Origin: Glaciecola sp. KUL10
GTDB taxonomy: Bacteria > Pseudomonadota > Gammaproteobacteria > Enterobacterales > Alteromonadaceae
DNA length: 64,000 nucleotides
Direction: 5' to 3'
Assembly: GCF_003203515.1 (NCBI RefSeq)
Contig: NZ_BGNG01000003.1
Location: forward strand, 248,001 to 312,000
Shown one piece after another: positions 36,152-49,052 of the stretch (position 1 is its first letter; each line of letters starts with the position of its first letter). The notes under the pieces are model-generated. The model was not told the DNA's origin and did not search any database. It saw only the letters and a list, made by a program, of their open reading frames with translations. Both the position numbers and the translations under genes were made by a program.

Positions 36152-36177
36152 AATTGTAAACCCAGAGATTACACTTA

Positions 36178-36513
36178 ATGAATGATAATTTTAATCCGCA
36201 TCAAATTCATGAACCAAAGCATGCTGTTGGGCTCAGATACAATGAATTAGATGGCGATCAAGTACCTACTGTTATTGCTAAGGGCTTTGGTGAGCTAGCT
36301 GATGAAATTCTAGCGTTAGCTCAAGAACACGATGTAATGATTCATCAAGACAAAGGATTAGTTGATTTATTAGCTAGGTTAGATCTTGGACAAGAGGTTC
36401 CAGAAGCATTATTCCATGTAATTGCAGAGCTCATTGCTTTTTCTTACTTGCTTCAAGGTAAGTTTCCTGAATCCTGGCAAAATGCAGCGCAAAAAGTAGA
36501 TATCAAAGAATAA
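36178..36513 (+). CDS. Stand-alone FlhB C-terminal domain protein (FlhX/YlqH type)
   Basis: A 111-residue protein matching only the cytoplasmic C-terminal domain of FlhB/EscU export switches: AVGLRYNELDGDQVPTVIAK, ALAQEHDVMIHQDKGLVDLL, DLGQEVPEALFHVIAELIAF. It starts just after where the NPTH self-cleavage site would be, so it mimics the cleaved FlhB-CC fragment and has no membrane helices. Paired with the FliK-like gene it could modulate flagellar export switching. Confidence 0.88.
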   Translation: MNDNFNPHQIHEPKHAVGLRYNELDGDQVPTVIAKGFGELADEILALAQEHDVMIHQDKGLVDLLARLDLGQEVPEALFHVIAELIAFSYLLQGKFPESWQNAAQKVDIKE

Positions 36514-36589
36514 TTAAGAAAAACTAATGCACTTAAGGCAAGGTTTTCGTACACTCGCGGTCTTCAAATAAAGGAAGCCACATTAGCAA

Positions 36590-37681
36590 ATGAACTTTTT
36601 CGGGAACATCGGCCGTAAGCTTAAAAATCGCTTTTCAACTCCATTATTCATTCAGCCTAATGACACTAATTTACGCGTCAAACTTGTAGCTATTGCAAAA
36701 AATGAAGCGGCATACCTACCCGACTGGATTTTTCATCATTTGTTTTTTGGGTTTTCTGAACTAGTAATATATGTGAACAACAGTTACGACAATTCATGGA
36801 AACTAAAAGAGCTGTTAACAAAAAACACTCAGGTTCGTATCGAAGATGGTGATAATTATTTCCAACAGACAAAACGGTCCCCTCAAAACCTTATTTATGA
36901 AATTGAAATGTCACATGCAAAAAAACAAGGCTTCTCGCATGTAATGTTTTTGGATATAGATGAATATTTTACTACAACGTGTTTATCCGCGCATATTAAC
37001 GATGTGGTAGCATTTATTGATGCAGATGTATGTTGCTTCGAGTGGGTATTGAAACTCAAAGAAGAAAAAATATTTTCAGCGCCGTTTTGTGACGCACTAA
37101 TACATCACAAACGAGCAAGACAAGTAAAGTCTTTGGTTAAAACTGACTTAAAGATTAAGCAGTTCAATCCCCATAACGTGTATAGTGAGCGCGCCAATTA
37201 TCGCTTAGCTGATAAAACCACTTTTAAGGTGACTTCACCTTTATCAATGTCTCTTGTTCCTGCAGAGGAGCTTTTAAAACCTCTAAAAGACTACTTTGTA
37301 TTGCATCGTATTTTACGACATGAGGTAGAGTACATCGCTTCATTAACAAGAGGACGACCGATACCGGGATCTCAGAAAAACTCAATATTTAAAGATAACA
37401 GAGGCGGAATACTCAGTGACGAAAATGCTGAGACACTTTCAATTCCGCAAGATGCTATTGAAAATTATCAACGGCAACGAGAAATCTTTTTCCAAAAATA
37501 CACTTTGAATTCTTTTTTAGAAGAGGCTCAACAATCTGTTATAGAACGCTACAATGAAGCTATACAAAAAATCCAAAACGCCCCCATTGAAGAGTCTGAC
37601 ACACTCAAAAAAATACTTAGGAATGTTACTGACAAAGGTGTCATAGACGCTTACAACGAATTCAAAATGCAACATAAATAA
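36590..37681 (+). CDS. Glycosyltransferase, GT92/GT2-like
   Basis: A 363-residue protein with AAGGAAG ribosome site upstream. The N-terminal catalytic pattern is KLVAIAKNEAAYLPDWIFHH, ELVIYVNNSYDNSW and a metal-binding DxD in FLDIDEYF (about residues 123-130). This matches the Glyco_tranf_2_4/GT92 group of nucleotide-sugar transferases. A later HRILRHEVEYIASLTRGRP segment may form the acceptor side. No membrane helix is evident. Acceptor and donor are unknown; there are no other sugar genes next to it. Confidence 0.75.
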   Translation: MNFFGNIGRKLKNRFSTPLFIQPNDTNLRVKLVAIAKNEAAYLPDWIFHHLFFGFSELVIYVNNSYDNSWKLKELLTKNTQVRIEDGDNYFQQTKRSPQNLIYEIEMSHAKKQGFSHVMFLDIDEYFTTTCLSAHINDVVAFIDADVCCFEWVLKLKEEKIFSAPFCDALIHHKRARQVKSLVKTDLKIKQFNPHNVYSERANYRLADKTTFKVTSPLSMSLVPAEELLKPLKDYFVLHRILRHEVEYIASLTRGRPIPGSQKNSIFKDNRGGILSDENAETLSIPQDAIENYQRQREIFFQKYTLNSFLEEAQQSVIERYNEAIQKIQNAPIEESDTLKKILRNVTDKGVIDAYNEFKMQHK

Positions 37682-37792
37682 GCCTGAATTTTCGTTAGAT
37701 ATAAAGTTTTTTTGAGCACTTGGCGTGCTTAATGTCAATTCGTCTCGTAAACTATAGTCCTATTACTAATAGCATTAATAAAAGAGCGGCAT

Positions 37793-39904
37793 ATGGCATT
37801 AAAATCGGTAAGTAGCAATTTAATCAGCAAACGTTTAATAGCGACAGTTTGTAGTATATTAAGCATCACCGCTATCGTTGTGGCTCCATTAAAAGTAAGT
37901 ATCGCAGCAGAGATATCGAATGAAGTTGTAAAATTACAAAAGATTGATTACCAAGACGTATTCAATATCGAATACGCTGCAAACCCTATTTTCACGCATG
38001 ATGGCAAACGCCTTATATACGAACGCCGGTCCATGGATATACAAAGCGACCGTTTAAACACAAATATATGGTTTGTGGATTTAAAAACAGGCGATAACAA
38101 ACCACTAATTTCTGACAGCGATAGACACTATTCACCCGTATTGTCACCGGACGGTCGTAAGCTCGCTTATTTATCGAATAAAGATGGCAGTACTCAGTTG
38201 TATATTCGTTGGTTGCAAAGTGGCGAAGACGTAAAAGTGACGCAACTCGAATATTCATCAAATAGCATTACTTGGTCGCCAGATTCGCAGTCGCTTGCAT
38301 TTTCAATGTTCACGCCAATTGCGTCGACTATTTTGTTCAAAGATATGCCAGCAAAACCAAAGAATGCCGAATGGGCCGGACAAGCAAAAGTCATCGATAC
38401 CACCTTATACAGAAGCGATGGCAGAGGTTTTAATCAAGCAGGGTTTTCACAGCTTTACGTGATTGATGCAATAGGTGGCACACCACGACAAATCACTCAA
38501 GGCGACTTTAATCACTCAGGTAGATTAAGCTACAGCAAAGATGGTAGCGCTATTTTCTTCAGTGCCGATCGCCATCCCGATGCTGCACTTAGACCACTTC
38601 AAAGCGATATCTTCAGTGTCAGTATCGATACAGGTGCGGTTGAAAAAATCACCAGTATTGAAGGCCCAGAAAGCGCCCCCATGTTGAGCCCTGATGGTAA
38701 ACACATTGCGTTTTTATGGGTAAATGACAGAAAGTTATCATTTCAAGTCAATCAATTAATGGTCAAAGCTTTAAATGGCAGTGATTCAAATGAAGCGACT
38801 TCACTGACCCCAACATTTGATCGAACAATACAAGACGTGCAATGGGCTCATAATTCAAAAGGCTTATATTTTAGCTACATTGATGAGGGCGAAACCAAAC
38901 TTGCTTATGTCAGCATAAAAGGAAAATTAAAAGAGTACGATCTGTCATTGGGTGGACAAGCAATTGGCAGACCCTATACCTCAGGCGATTTTACCATCAA
39001 CAAATCGGGTGACATAGCGTTTACCAAAAATGATCCTCAGCGCCCTGCTGATATATGGTTACTAGACGGTAAAAAACAAACTCAACTAACGCGCCTTAAT
39101 GAAGATGCATTTGCTCATAAAGCGCTTGCAAAAACACATGCAATTGAGGTGAGTAGCAGTATCGACAAACTCAACATCCCCGCGTGGATTGCCTTACCAC
39201 CTGACTTTGACCCAACTAAAAAATATCCATTTATCCTAGAGATTCACGGTGGCCCTCATGCTGCCTACGGCGATACTTTTAGTATGGAAGTGCAACTAAT
39301 GGCAGCAAAAGGCTATGTTGTGGCATGGGCAAACCCAAGAGGAAGTTCATCTTATGGCGAAGATTTTGGCAATGAGATACATCACAATTACCCTTCCAAT
39401 GACTACCAAGATCTAATGGATGTAGTTGATGCAGTAATTGCGAAAGGTTACATCGATACTAATAATCTATTCATTACTGGCGGCTCGGGCGGAGGCGTTT
39501 TAACCGCGTGGAGCATAGGTAAAACAGATAGATTTGCTGCCGCAGTGGTCGCAAAGCCAGTGATTAACTGGATGAGTTTTGCCTTAACCGCAGATGCCTA
39601 TCCCTATTTTAGTCAGTATTGGATGCCTGATATGCCATGGAATATTAATGAGCATCTTTGGAAACATTCGCCATTGTCATTGGTCGGTAATGTGAAAACA
39701 CCCACCATGCTATTAACCGGTGAGGCTGATTATCGAACGCCAATGAGTGAAACCGAACAATATTATCAAGCCCTTCGCTTACAAAAGATTGATTCAGCAA
39801 TGGTCAGAATCCCAGGTGCATCACATGGTATTGCCGCGAGACCGAGTCATCTGATTCAAAAAATTGGGAACATAGTCGCTTGGTTTGAAAAGTATAAGAA
39901 GTAG
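37793..39904 (+). CDS. S9 family prolyl oligopeptidase-type peptidase
   Basis: A 703-residue serine peptidase with an N-terminal hydrophobic signal (about residues 13-38). A beta-propeller of WD40/Tol-like repeats (HYSPVLSPDGRKLAYLSNKD, TWSPDSQSLAFSMF, SAPMLSPDGKHIAFLW) precedes an alpha/beta-hydrolase domain from about 450. The nucleophile is Ser565 in GGSGGG, Asp646 lies in GEADYRTP and His678 in GASHGI. Such enzymes cleave short peptides, often after Pro or Ala, in the periplasm. It is monocistronic. Confidence 0.93.
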   Translation: MALKSVSSNLISKRLIATVCSILSITAIVVAPLKVSIAAEISNEVVKLQKIDYQDVFNIEYAANPIFTHDGKRLIYERRSMDIQSDRLNTNIWFVDLKTGDNKPLISDSDRHYSPVLSPDGRKLAYLSNKDGSTQLYIRWLQSGEDVKVTQLEYSSNSITWSPDSQSLAFSMFTPIASTILFKDMPAKPKNAEWAGQAKVIDTTLYRSDGRGFNQAGFSQLYVIDAIGGTPRQITQGDFNHSGRLSYSKDGSAIFFSADRHPDAALRPLQSDIFSVSIDTGAVEKITSIEGPESAPMLSPDGKHIAFLWVNDRKLSFQVNQLMVKALNGSDSNEATSLTPTFDRTIQDVQWAHNSKGLYFSYIDEGETKLAYVSIKGKLKEYDLSLGGQAIGRPYTSGDFTINKSGDIAFTKNDPQRPADIWLLDGKKQTQLTRLNEDAFAHKALAKTHAIEVSSSIDKLNIPAWIALPPDFDPTKKYPFILEIHGGPHAAYGDTFSMEVQLMAAKGYVVAWANPRGSSSYGEDFGNEIHHNYPSNDYQDLMDVVDAVIAKGYIDTNNLFITGGSGGGVLTAWSIGKTDRFAAAVVAKPVINWMSFALTADAYPYFSQYWMPDMPWNINEHLWKHSPLSLVGNVKTPTMLLTGEADYRTPMSETEQYYQALRLQKIDSAMVRIPGASHGIAARPSHLIQKIGNIVAWFEKYKK

Positions 39905-39944
39905 ATTTTAGCTACTCACCTTTAATGAAGTGTAGTTGCTTGTA

Positions 39945-39992
39945 TTCAATAAAAAGGGCCTTTATCAAACATTGAAAAAGGTCTTTTTCAAA
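39945..39992 (+). terminator. Probable terminator after the S9 peptidase
   Basis: A-rich imperfect hairpin (AAAAAGGGCCTTT ... AAAAAGGTCTTTTTC) about 45 bases after the stop codon, ending in a T run. The stem is imperfect. Confidence 0.55.
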
Positions 39993-40040
39993 AGACAATT
40001 TACTCAAAGTCAGTTTCGATTCAAGAAACCACTTAAGCTA

Positions 40041-40074
40041 AAACAAAAAAACCACTGCTCAATGAGCAGTGGTT
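40041..40074 (-). terminator. recA terminator
   Basis: Perfect 11-base stem AACCACTGCTC/GAGCAGTGGTT (40050-40074, 3-base loop). On the minus strand it is followed by TTTTTGTTTT, a classical rho-independent terminator about 130 bases downstream of recA. The rest of 39905-40204 holds nothing else I can identify. Confidence 0.88.
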
Positions 40075-40204
40075 AAAAGCGGCGCTAAGCCAACGAAAAT
40101 TTTACCGTTTAATAAATATGGGCTTAGCAATTAGCATTAATTCATTCGTCTAATTGCTATGCCTAGATTATGTAACTTGGCTATTTAACTAAGTTATACC
40201 AATC

Positions 40205-41236
40205 CTAAGCTTCAGCTTTTGCTTCAGGCTCGTCTTCTTTTTTAGTTTTTGGCAATAATAACTCTGCACGGATCTTCGCTTCAATCTCTTGCGCTAAGTC
40301 AGTATGCTCTTTTAAGTACTTAACCACATTCGCTTTACCTTGCCCAATACGGTCACCATTACAGCTGTACCATGCACCGGCTTTTTCAATTAATTTGAGT
40401 TTAACACCTAAATCAATTAACTCAGCTTCTTTACTGATACCCGCGCCATACATAATCTGGAATTCAGCTTGTTTAAACGGAGGTGCGACTTTGTTTTTAA
40501 CCACTTTTACGCGCGTTTCGTTACCCACAACTTCATCACCATCCTTAATTGCACCGATACGGCGAATATCTAGACGCACTGACGAGTAAAACTTAAGCGC
40601 ATTACCACCCGTTGTGGTTTCTGGGTTACCAAACATCACACCAATTTTCATACGAATTTGGTTGATAAAGATACACAGTGTGTTTGAGCGCTTGATATTA
40701 GCGGTTAGCTTACGCAATGCTTGTGACATTAATCGTGCCTGCAAACCAACGTGAGTATCACCCATGTCACCTTCAATTTCAGCTTTAGGTGTTAAGGCTG
40801 CAACCGAGTCAACGATAACGACATCAACTGCGCCCGAGCGCACTAGCATGTCGCAGATTTCAAGTGCTTGCTCACCCGTATCGGGTTGTGAAACAAGTAA
40901 CTCATCAATATTGACGCCTAACTTCTCAGCGTATACTGGATCAAGCGCGTGCTCGGCATCCACAAATGCACAGGTTTTGCCTTTCTTTTGCGCTTCTGCA
41001 ATTACTTGCAATGTTAATGTTGTTTTACCTGATGACTCGGGCCCGTATATTTCAACCACTCGACCACATGGCAAACCGCCAATACCTAACGCGATATCAA
41101 TACTTAATGAACCGGTAGAAATAGACTCGATATCCATTGCTTGGTTATCACCTAACTTCATTATCGAACCTTTACCAAATTGCTTCTCAATTTGACCTAG
41201 GGCTGCATCTAGTGCTTTTGATTTATTATCGTTCAA
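40205..41236 (-). CDS. recA: Recombinase RecA
   Basis: A 343-residue RecA. It has the canonical start of the family ([20 protein letters not shown]), Walker [11 protein letters not shown], the L1/L2 loop regions ([39 protein letters not shown]), and an acidic/Lys C-terminus. It forms filaments on single-stranded DNA for recombination and LexA cleavage. The start is TTG at 41236, with GAGGAT eight bases upstream; no better in-frame ATG gives the conserved N-terminus. A LexA box lies about 100 bases upstream. Confidence 0.98.
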   Translation of the reverse strand: MNDNKSKALDAALGQIEKQFGKGSIMKLGDNQAMDIESISTGSLSIDIALGIGGLPCGRVVEIYGPESSGKTTLTLQVIAEAQKKGKTCAFVDAEHALDPVYAEKLGVNIDELLVSQPDTGEQALEICDMLVRSGAVDVVIVDSVAALTPKAEIEGDMGDTHVGLQARLMSQALRKLTANIKRSNTLCIFINQIRMKIGVMFGNPETTTGGNALKFYSSVRLDIRRIGAIKDGDEVVGNETRVKVVKNKVAPPFKQAEFQIMYGAGISKEAELIDLGVKLKLIEKAGAWYSCNGDRIGQGKANVVKYLKEHTDLAQEIEAKIRAELLLPKTKKEDEPEAKAEA

Positions 41237-41337
41237 TTTTTTATCCTCAAGCTGCCAAGATTGGCAAGTAGTCTATCGATGTTGTGCTTTTGATGAAGCT
41301 AAGATAAACACAAGTAATCATTTATATCGGAAGTATA

Positions 41338-41353
41338 CTGTATAACCATACAG
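41338..41353 (-). promoter_or_regulatory. LexA (SOS) box upstream of recA
   Basis: CTGTATAACCATACAG fits CTGT-N8-ACAG, the gammaproteobacterial LexA operator. It sits 102-117 bases upstream of the recA start, as expected for SOS induction. Confidence 0.88.
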
Positions 41354-41446
41354 TTTCAATAGAAAATATCTATTTTTTATAAGCAACTGTTTATAAAGTA
41401 TTTTTTTAATTAATTATGCTATTAAACAACAATTACAGACGAGAAC

Positions 41447-41474
41447 ACTGTATAAAACCAACGCTTTATACAGT
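41447..41474. repeat. Inverted repeat downstream of pncC with SOS-like half-sites
   Basis: Arms ACTGTATAAA (41447-41456) and TTTATACAGT (41465-41474) around an 8-base loop, 17 bases after the pncC stop. It may be a transcript-end hairpin. Each arm contains CTGTATAA, the same half-site as the recA LexA box, but spaced too widely (18 instead of 8) for a normal operator. Confidence 0.6.
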
Positions 41475-41490
41475 ATATAATTGGAAAAGT

Positions 41491-41988
41491 TTACGCCACT
41501 AGGCGCGCGATCAGTTCTTGTAAAGCAAGCTTGATGGTTTGTTCACGGACTTGTTTTCGATTACCCGAAAAGCAACGTGAAAAGCTAATGGTACCGTGAT
41601 TATCAGCAATCGCAAACCACACAAGCCCCACAGGTTTAGTATCTGTTCCACCGCCAGGCCCGGCGATACCACTCACTGCCACACTAATATCAGCACCACT
41701 TTTAGACAAAGCGCCTGTTGCCATTTGTATCACGACTTCTTCTGAAACAGCACCATGCTTTTGCAAAACGGAATCACTTACACCTACTTCATCAGCTTTT
41801 GCTTGATTTGAGTAAGTAATCCAAGCCTTTTCAAACCAAGCACTTGAGCCTGCTGTATCGGTAATTGCACATGCTATCCCACCGCCGCTGCATGATTCGG
41901 CAGTAGTCACATATTTTTCTTGCTGTAACAAGACATCACCTAAATGTGCAGAAAGCGCTTCGATGGATTTGTTGAATAAACGGCTCAA
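41491..41988 (-). CDS. pncC: Nicotinamide-nucleotide amidohydrolase (CinA C-terminal type)
   Basis: A 165-residue CinA-C domain enzyme that deamidates NMN to NaMN in pyridine nucleotide recycling. Conserved residues: TAESCSGGGIACAITDTAGS, AVSEEVVIQMATGAL and AVSGIAGPGGGTDTKPVG. It starts at TTG 41988 with AGGAA just upstream. Its location between mutS and recA is the common gammaproteobacterial order. No fused N-terminal CinA domain is present. Confidence 0.94.
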   Translation of the reverse strand: MSRLFNKSIEALSAHLGDVLLQQEKYVTTAESCSGGGIACAITDTAGSSAWFEKAWITYSNQAKADEVGVSDSVLQKHGAVSEEVVIQMATGALSKSGADISVAVSGIAGPGGGTDTKPVGLVWFAIADNHGTISFSRCFSGNRKQVREQTIKLALQELIARLVA

Positions 41989-42252
41989 TATATTTCCTGT
42001 ACTGACTTCAAGTTTGCAATAAGCATCATTGCAATCTTAGGTTACTGAAAAACCAAATGTGAGTAAACCAAGGCAAAGAGAATTTTAATTTTCGGATGTA
42101 ATTGCAGAAGCAATTCATTAAACTTACATAATGCTATTAGGATTGAGTTTGCTTCAACACTTTTATGCCTCGAGCAATAACACATATAATTAGAATAAAA
42201 ACTCGATACACAACGCTAGTCTCCACAGAAAACAATCGGACAAAAATAACAA

Positions 42253-44835
42253 ATGCCCAAAAGCGCCAAATCTGAACACACCCCCATGATCGCTCAGTAC
42301 CTTAAAATTAAAGCTGAGCACGCTGACATTCTTTTGTTCTATCGAATGGGTGATTTTTACGAGCTGTTTTTTGATGACGCAATACGTGCAGCTGACTTAT
42401 TAAATATATCACTGACTGCGCGTGGTAAATCAGGGGGCGATCCAATCCCTATGGCTGGCGTGCCCTATCATGCCGCTGAAAACTACCTAGCGCGATTGGT
42501 GAAAATGGGGGAGTCTGTTGCGATCTGCGAACAAATTGGCGATCCCGCCACCAGCAAAGGCCCGGTAGAACGTCAGGTTCAACGTATTGTGACCCCAGGC
42601 ACTATTTCAGATGAAGCATTACTCGAAGAAAAAAGCGAAAGTTTATTAGTCGCGGTCAAGCAAATCAAAGGACACTACGGTGTCGCCTACATCGACATTA
42701 CCAACGGCCGATTTGTCGTTGAAGATTGCTACTCTGATGAAGGATTAGAGGCCCTGCTTGAAAGGCTGCAACCAGCAGAATTACTCTACCCTGAACAAGC
42801 AAGCTTTTTCCCGCTGATTGAGAGATATAAGGGGCTTAGACGCCGTCCAATTTGGGAGTTTGATGAAGACACCGCACTCAACAAATTAAAAGCACAATTT
42901 GCTAGCCAATCGCTTGAAGGCTTTGGTGTTGATGAAAACATGGTTTCAATTGGCGCAGCCGGCTGTATTCTGCAATATGTTCAAGATACACAACGCACGG
43001 CATTACCCCACTTAAGAAAGATCACTCAACAACGTGAAAATGACGCAGTTTTGATGGATGCAGCATCTCAGCGCAATCTAGAACTCACTCGTACACTGTC
43101 TGGTAAGGTCGAAAACACCTTATTTTCTGTACTAGACCAAACAGCAACTGCTATGGGTAGCCGATTGCTTCAGCGTTGGTTACACCGACCAATTACTGAT
43201 ACTAATGAGCTTAAAAATAGACAATCGTGTGTGCAATCCCTGCTTGATACCTGCTATGTTGAAGTACATCAACATTTGAAAAATATCGGTGATATTGAAC
43301 GCATATTAGCACGTGTATCATTGGGAACAGCGCGGCCTCGCGACTTTTCTCGCCTTAGAGATGCGCTATTGGTATTGCCCGATTTAAAACAAACACTTAT
43401 CGATAGTGAACAACCTTGTCTCATTGAACTTGCCAACTTGGTCGGCCAATATGACGACGCACAATATCTCTTGGCACAAGCAATTGTAGACAACCCACCC
43501 GTAGTACTCAGAGATGGTGGCGTCATTGCACCCGGTTTTAGCGAAGAGCTCGACGAGTTAAGAGCCTTGTCACAAGGCGCAACAGATTTTTTAAATGAAT
43601 TAGAAGAGCGTGAAAAAAAGCGCACAGGTATTCCCACTCTTAAAGTTGCTTATAATAAAGTACACGGGTTTTACATCGAAGTTTCACGCGCGCATTCAGA
43701 CAATGTGCCCGCCGATTATATTCGACGACAAACGCTTAAAAACAACGAGCGCTTTATTATCCCTGAACTTAAGGCACACGAAGACAATGTGCTCACAAGT
43801 CAAAGCAGAGCACTTGCGCTAGAAAAAAGCCTATACCAGTCTTTGTTTGCTTCACTCGCACCTGATTTAAATCAAATGCTAGAAAGCGCCAGTCAGTTAG
43901 CCAGACTAGACGTATTAAACACCTTTGCAGAGCGCGCCGACTCTTTAAACCTTTGCTGCCCTGAAATAGTGACCAAAAACAAAATCGAATACAGCGAAGG
44001 TCGCCACATTGTTGTTGAGGAGGTCATGCAAACACCCTTTATTGCAAACCCCTTATTAATCGATGACAAAGTGCGCATGTTAATGATTACAGGGCCTAAC
44101 ATGGGCGGTAAAAGCACGTATATGCGCCAAACCGCTTTAATCGTGTTACTTACTTATATTGGTTGTTTTGTGCCTGCTAGCAAAGCTCAAATCGGCCCAG
44201 TTGACAGAATATTCACGCGTATTGGTGCAGCAGACGACTTGGCTTCAGGTCGGTCAACGTTTATGGTTGAAATGACCGAAACCGCTAATATTCTAAATAA
44301 TGCGAGTGAAAAAAGCCTAGTCTTAATGGACGAAATTGGTCGCGGCACAAGCACATACGACGGACTATCGTTAGCATGGGCATGTGCTCAATCACTGGCG
44401 TCTAAATTAAATTCATATACCTTGTTTGCCACGCACTACTTCGAACTAACATCCCTGCAAGATAGCTTTGACACCATTCAAAACGTACACTTAAATGCAG
44501 TTGAACACGATGAGCAAATTAGGTTTATGCATCAAGTCCAACAAGGGCCCGCAAGTAAGAGTTACGGTTTGCAAGTAGCTAAACTTGCAGGTGTTCCCAA
44601 ATCAGTTTTGAGTATTGCTCAGGCTAAGTTGAAACAACTTGAATCTAGCGCCAACGAGACTGTAGCACCTTCAGTTAATAATAAAACTGACACCCAGTTA
44701 AGTATTCCAATGGATGACACGCCACATTGGTTGGAGCAAAAATTGTTGCAGGTCCAGCTTGATGATTTGAGTCCCAGAGAGGTGCAAGCATTGGTGTATC
44801 AATGGCGTAAGGAAGTACAGAAGCAAACGCCTTAG
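42253..44835 (+). CDS. mutS: DNA mismatch repair protein MutS
   Basis: An 860-residue MutS. The N-terminal mismatch-recognition motif is [15 protein letters not shown] (Phe-x-Glu). Connector, lever and clamp domains follow, then the ATPase with Walker [17 protein letters not shown], Walker [17 protein letters not shown] and the His in [10 protein letters not shown]. It recognises mispairs and recruits MutL. Divergent from pncC across a 264-base gap. Confidence 0.98.
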   Translation: MPKSAKSEHTPMIAQYLKIKAEHADILLFYRMGDFYELFFDDAIRAADLLNISLTARGKSGGDPIPMAGVPYHAAENYLARLVKMGESVAICEQIGDPATSKGPVERQVQRIVTPGTISDEALLEEKSESLLVAVKQIKGHYGVAYIDITNGRFVVEDCYSDEGLEALLERLQPAELLYPEQASFFPLIERYKGLRRRPIWEFDEDTALNKLKAQFASQSLEGFGVDENMVSIGAAGCILQYVQDTQRTALPHLRKITQQRENDAVLMDAASQRNLELTRTLSGKVENTLFSVLDQTATAMGSRLLQRWLHRPITDTNELKNRQSCVQSLLDTCYVEVHQHLKNIGDIERILARVSLGTARPRDFSRLRDALLVLPDLKQTLIDSEQPCLIELANLVGQYDDAQYLLAQAIVDNPPVVLRDGGVIAPGFSEELDELRALSQGATDFLNELEEREKKRTGIPTLKVAYNKVHGFYIEVSRAHSDNVPADYIRRQTLKNNERFIIPELKAHEDNVLTSQSRALALEKSLYQSLFASLAPDLNQMLESASQLARLDVLNTFAERADSLNLCCPEIVTKNKIEYSEGRHIVVEEVMQTPFIANPLLIDDKVRMLMITGPNMGGKSTYMRQTALIVLLTYIGCFVPASKAQIGPVDRIFTRIGAADDLASGRSTFMVEMTETANILNNASEKSLVLMDEIGRGTSTYDGLSLAWACAQSLASKLNSYTLFATHYFELTSLQDSFDTIQNVHLNAVEHDEQIRFMHQVQQGPASKSYGLQVAKLAGVPKSVLSIAQAKLKQLESSANETVAPSVNNKTDTQLSIPMDDTPHWLEQKLLQVQLDDLSPREVQALVYQWRKEVQKQTP

Positions 44836-45096
44836 TTAGTAAAATAAGAATCATCTAATATTCATTTACTTTTAAGGCATAATTTAAGTATACTACACGC
44901 CCATCGAAGCACTACAAACGTGCCTGACTTTCAGCTGCATAATTAAACCAATACAACCCCAAAATCGGCATCGAATTTTCAATGTCAGTTTTATCGAGGC
45001 TGTAGCTTAGGTTTGGATATGAGATTGAAAGCACGACATTAGCATGCAGATAAATAGCTAAATCCGCTTATTTATCATGTATAGATTCAACTTTAG

Positions 45097-46740
<1,644 letters not shown>

Positions 46741-46785
46741 GATACAGACACTTGCTAAGTACTTGAGTCGTAAACAAACTTATAA

Positions 46786-48102
<1,317 letters not shown>

Positions 48103-48142
48103 ACTTCAAAAAAAGTTTGTTCTGTTTTAGTTTAATGATTTG

Positions 48143-48173
48143 AAAGAGTGCACATTGTGCGCTCTTTTTTTAT
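48143..48173 (+). terminator. eno terminator
   Basis: Stem AGAGTGCAC/GTGCGCTCT with an ATT loop (one G-U pair), followed by TTTTTTTA, about 45 bases after the eno stop. Confidence 0.88.
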
Positions 48174-48387
48174 GTTTTTTATCTTCGCTTAGCGTTTAAA
48201 TTGAATTTAAAGCAATCAACACCGTCACTAATTAACACCGCCCCTAATAAACGAAGATGGGAATTAGCCAATAAGCCACACCTTTACAACTAAACTTAAA
48301 TCCGTTCATCCTAAGATTGCACCAATAAACTTCTGTGATAAGCTAACGTATCATGCTCACAAGCAATCAAAATAAGCACTTGTTTTT

Positions 48388-49029
48388 ATGTCAGACAATA
48401 TACAAACCAACATATTTCACTTAGCGCAGCGTTTTCCTAACGTTGCTGAATTATGTAATGCTTTGTATGAGCGAGAGTTGGCCAATTTAGCAGCCAGCGA
48501 AATTTCAGATCCCTTATTGCTTAAGCGCAAACTCACCGGCCTTAGCTACCATATTAAAAACGCTGCTCAGTTCCTATTAAATGGTGAATCGCCGCTTGAA
48601 GTCGATGTTCATAACGGTACTTGGAAAGCCAAGCAATCGACAAAATGCCCAGCTGTTTTCAAAGATTTAAACACGTCAAAAGCCAAAAACCTAGATTGGT
48701 TCAATAAGTATGCTCGTCATGGGTATGTAGTTTGTGTTTATGTGAGTGATTTTGGTGAAGAGCACATAGAGCTAGATTCAATCGATATGCTACCGAACGA
48801 TACAAGTCATATTCATTTAAATAAATTTGGCTGGTTTGAGCGTAACGGTGATTGCTTAGAAGACTTGGCCACCCATAAAATCTTAAGAATTGTAAAACCG
48901 ACAAAGTCTATCTTGAGTGCAGCATGCGGCGGCCATACTTGGAATAGTAAAGGTCGACGTTCACCCAGAACCTTAACACTTCGTGAACTACTGCTATCGA
49001 CCAATATCAATTGGAAAACATTTAAGTAG
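48388..49029 (+). CDS. Hypothetical protein
   Basis: A 213-residue soluble protein with no signal or membrane segment, and no family I can name. It has a helical N-terminal half (AQRFPNVAELCNALYEREL and KLTGLSYHIKNAAQFLLNG) and a mixed C-terminal half with YVVCVYVSDFGEEHIELDSI and a basic end (AACGGHTWNSKGRRSPRTL, then LTLRELLLSTNINWKTFK). Codon use looks like its neighbours. It stands alone between eno and the MbnH-like gene, convergent with the latter by 23 bases. Confidence 0.7.
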   Translation: MSDNIQTNIFHLAQRFPNVAELCNALYERELANLAASEISDPLLLKRKLTGLSYHIKNAAQFLLNGESPLEVDVHNGTWKAKQSTKCPAVFKDLNTSKAKNLDWFNKYARHGYVVCVYVSDFGEEHIELDSIDMLPNDTSHIHLNKFGWFERNGDCLEDLATHKILRIVKPTKSILSAACGGHTWNSKGRRSPRTLTLRELLLSTNINWKTFK

Positions 49030-49052
49030 TATCAACGCTCTTATTTGCGAAT

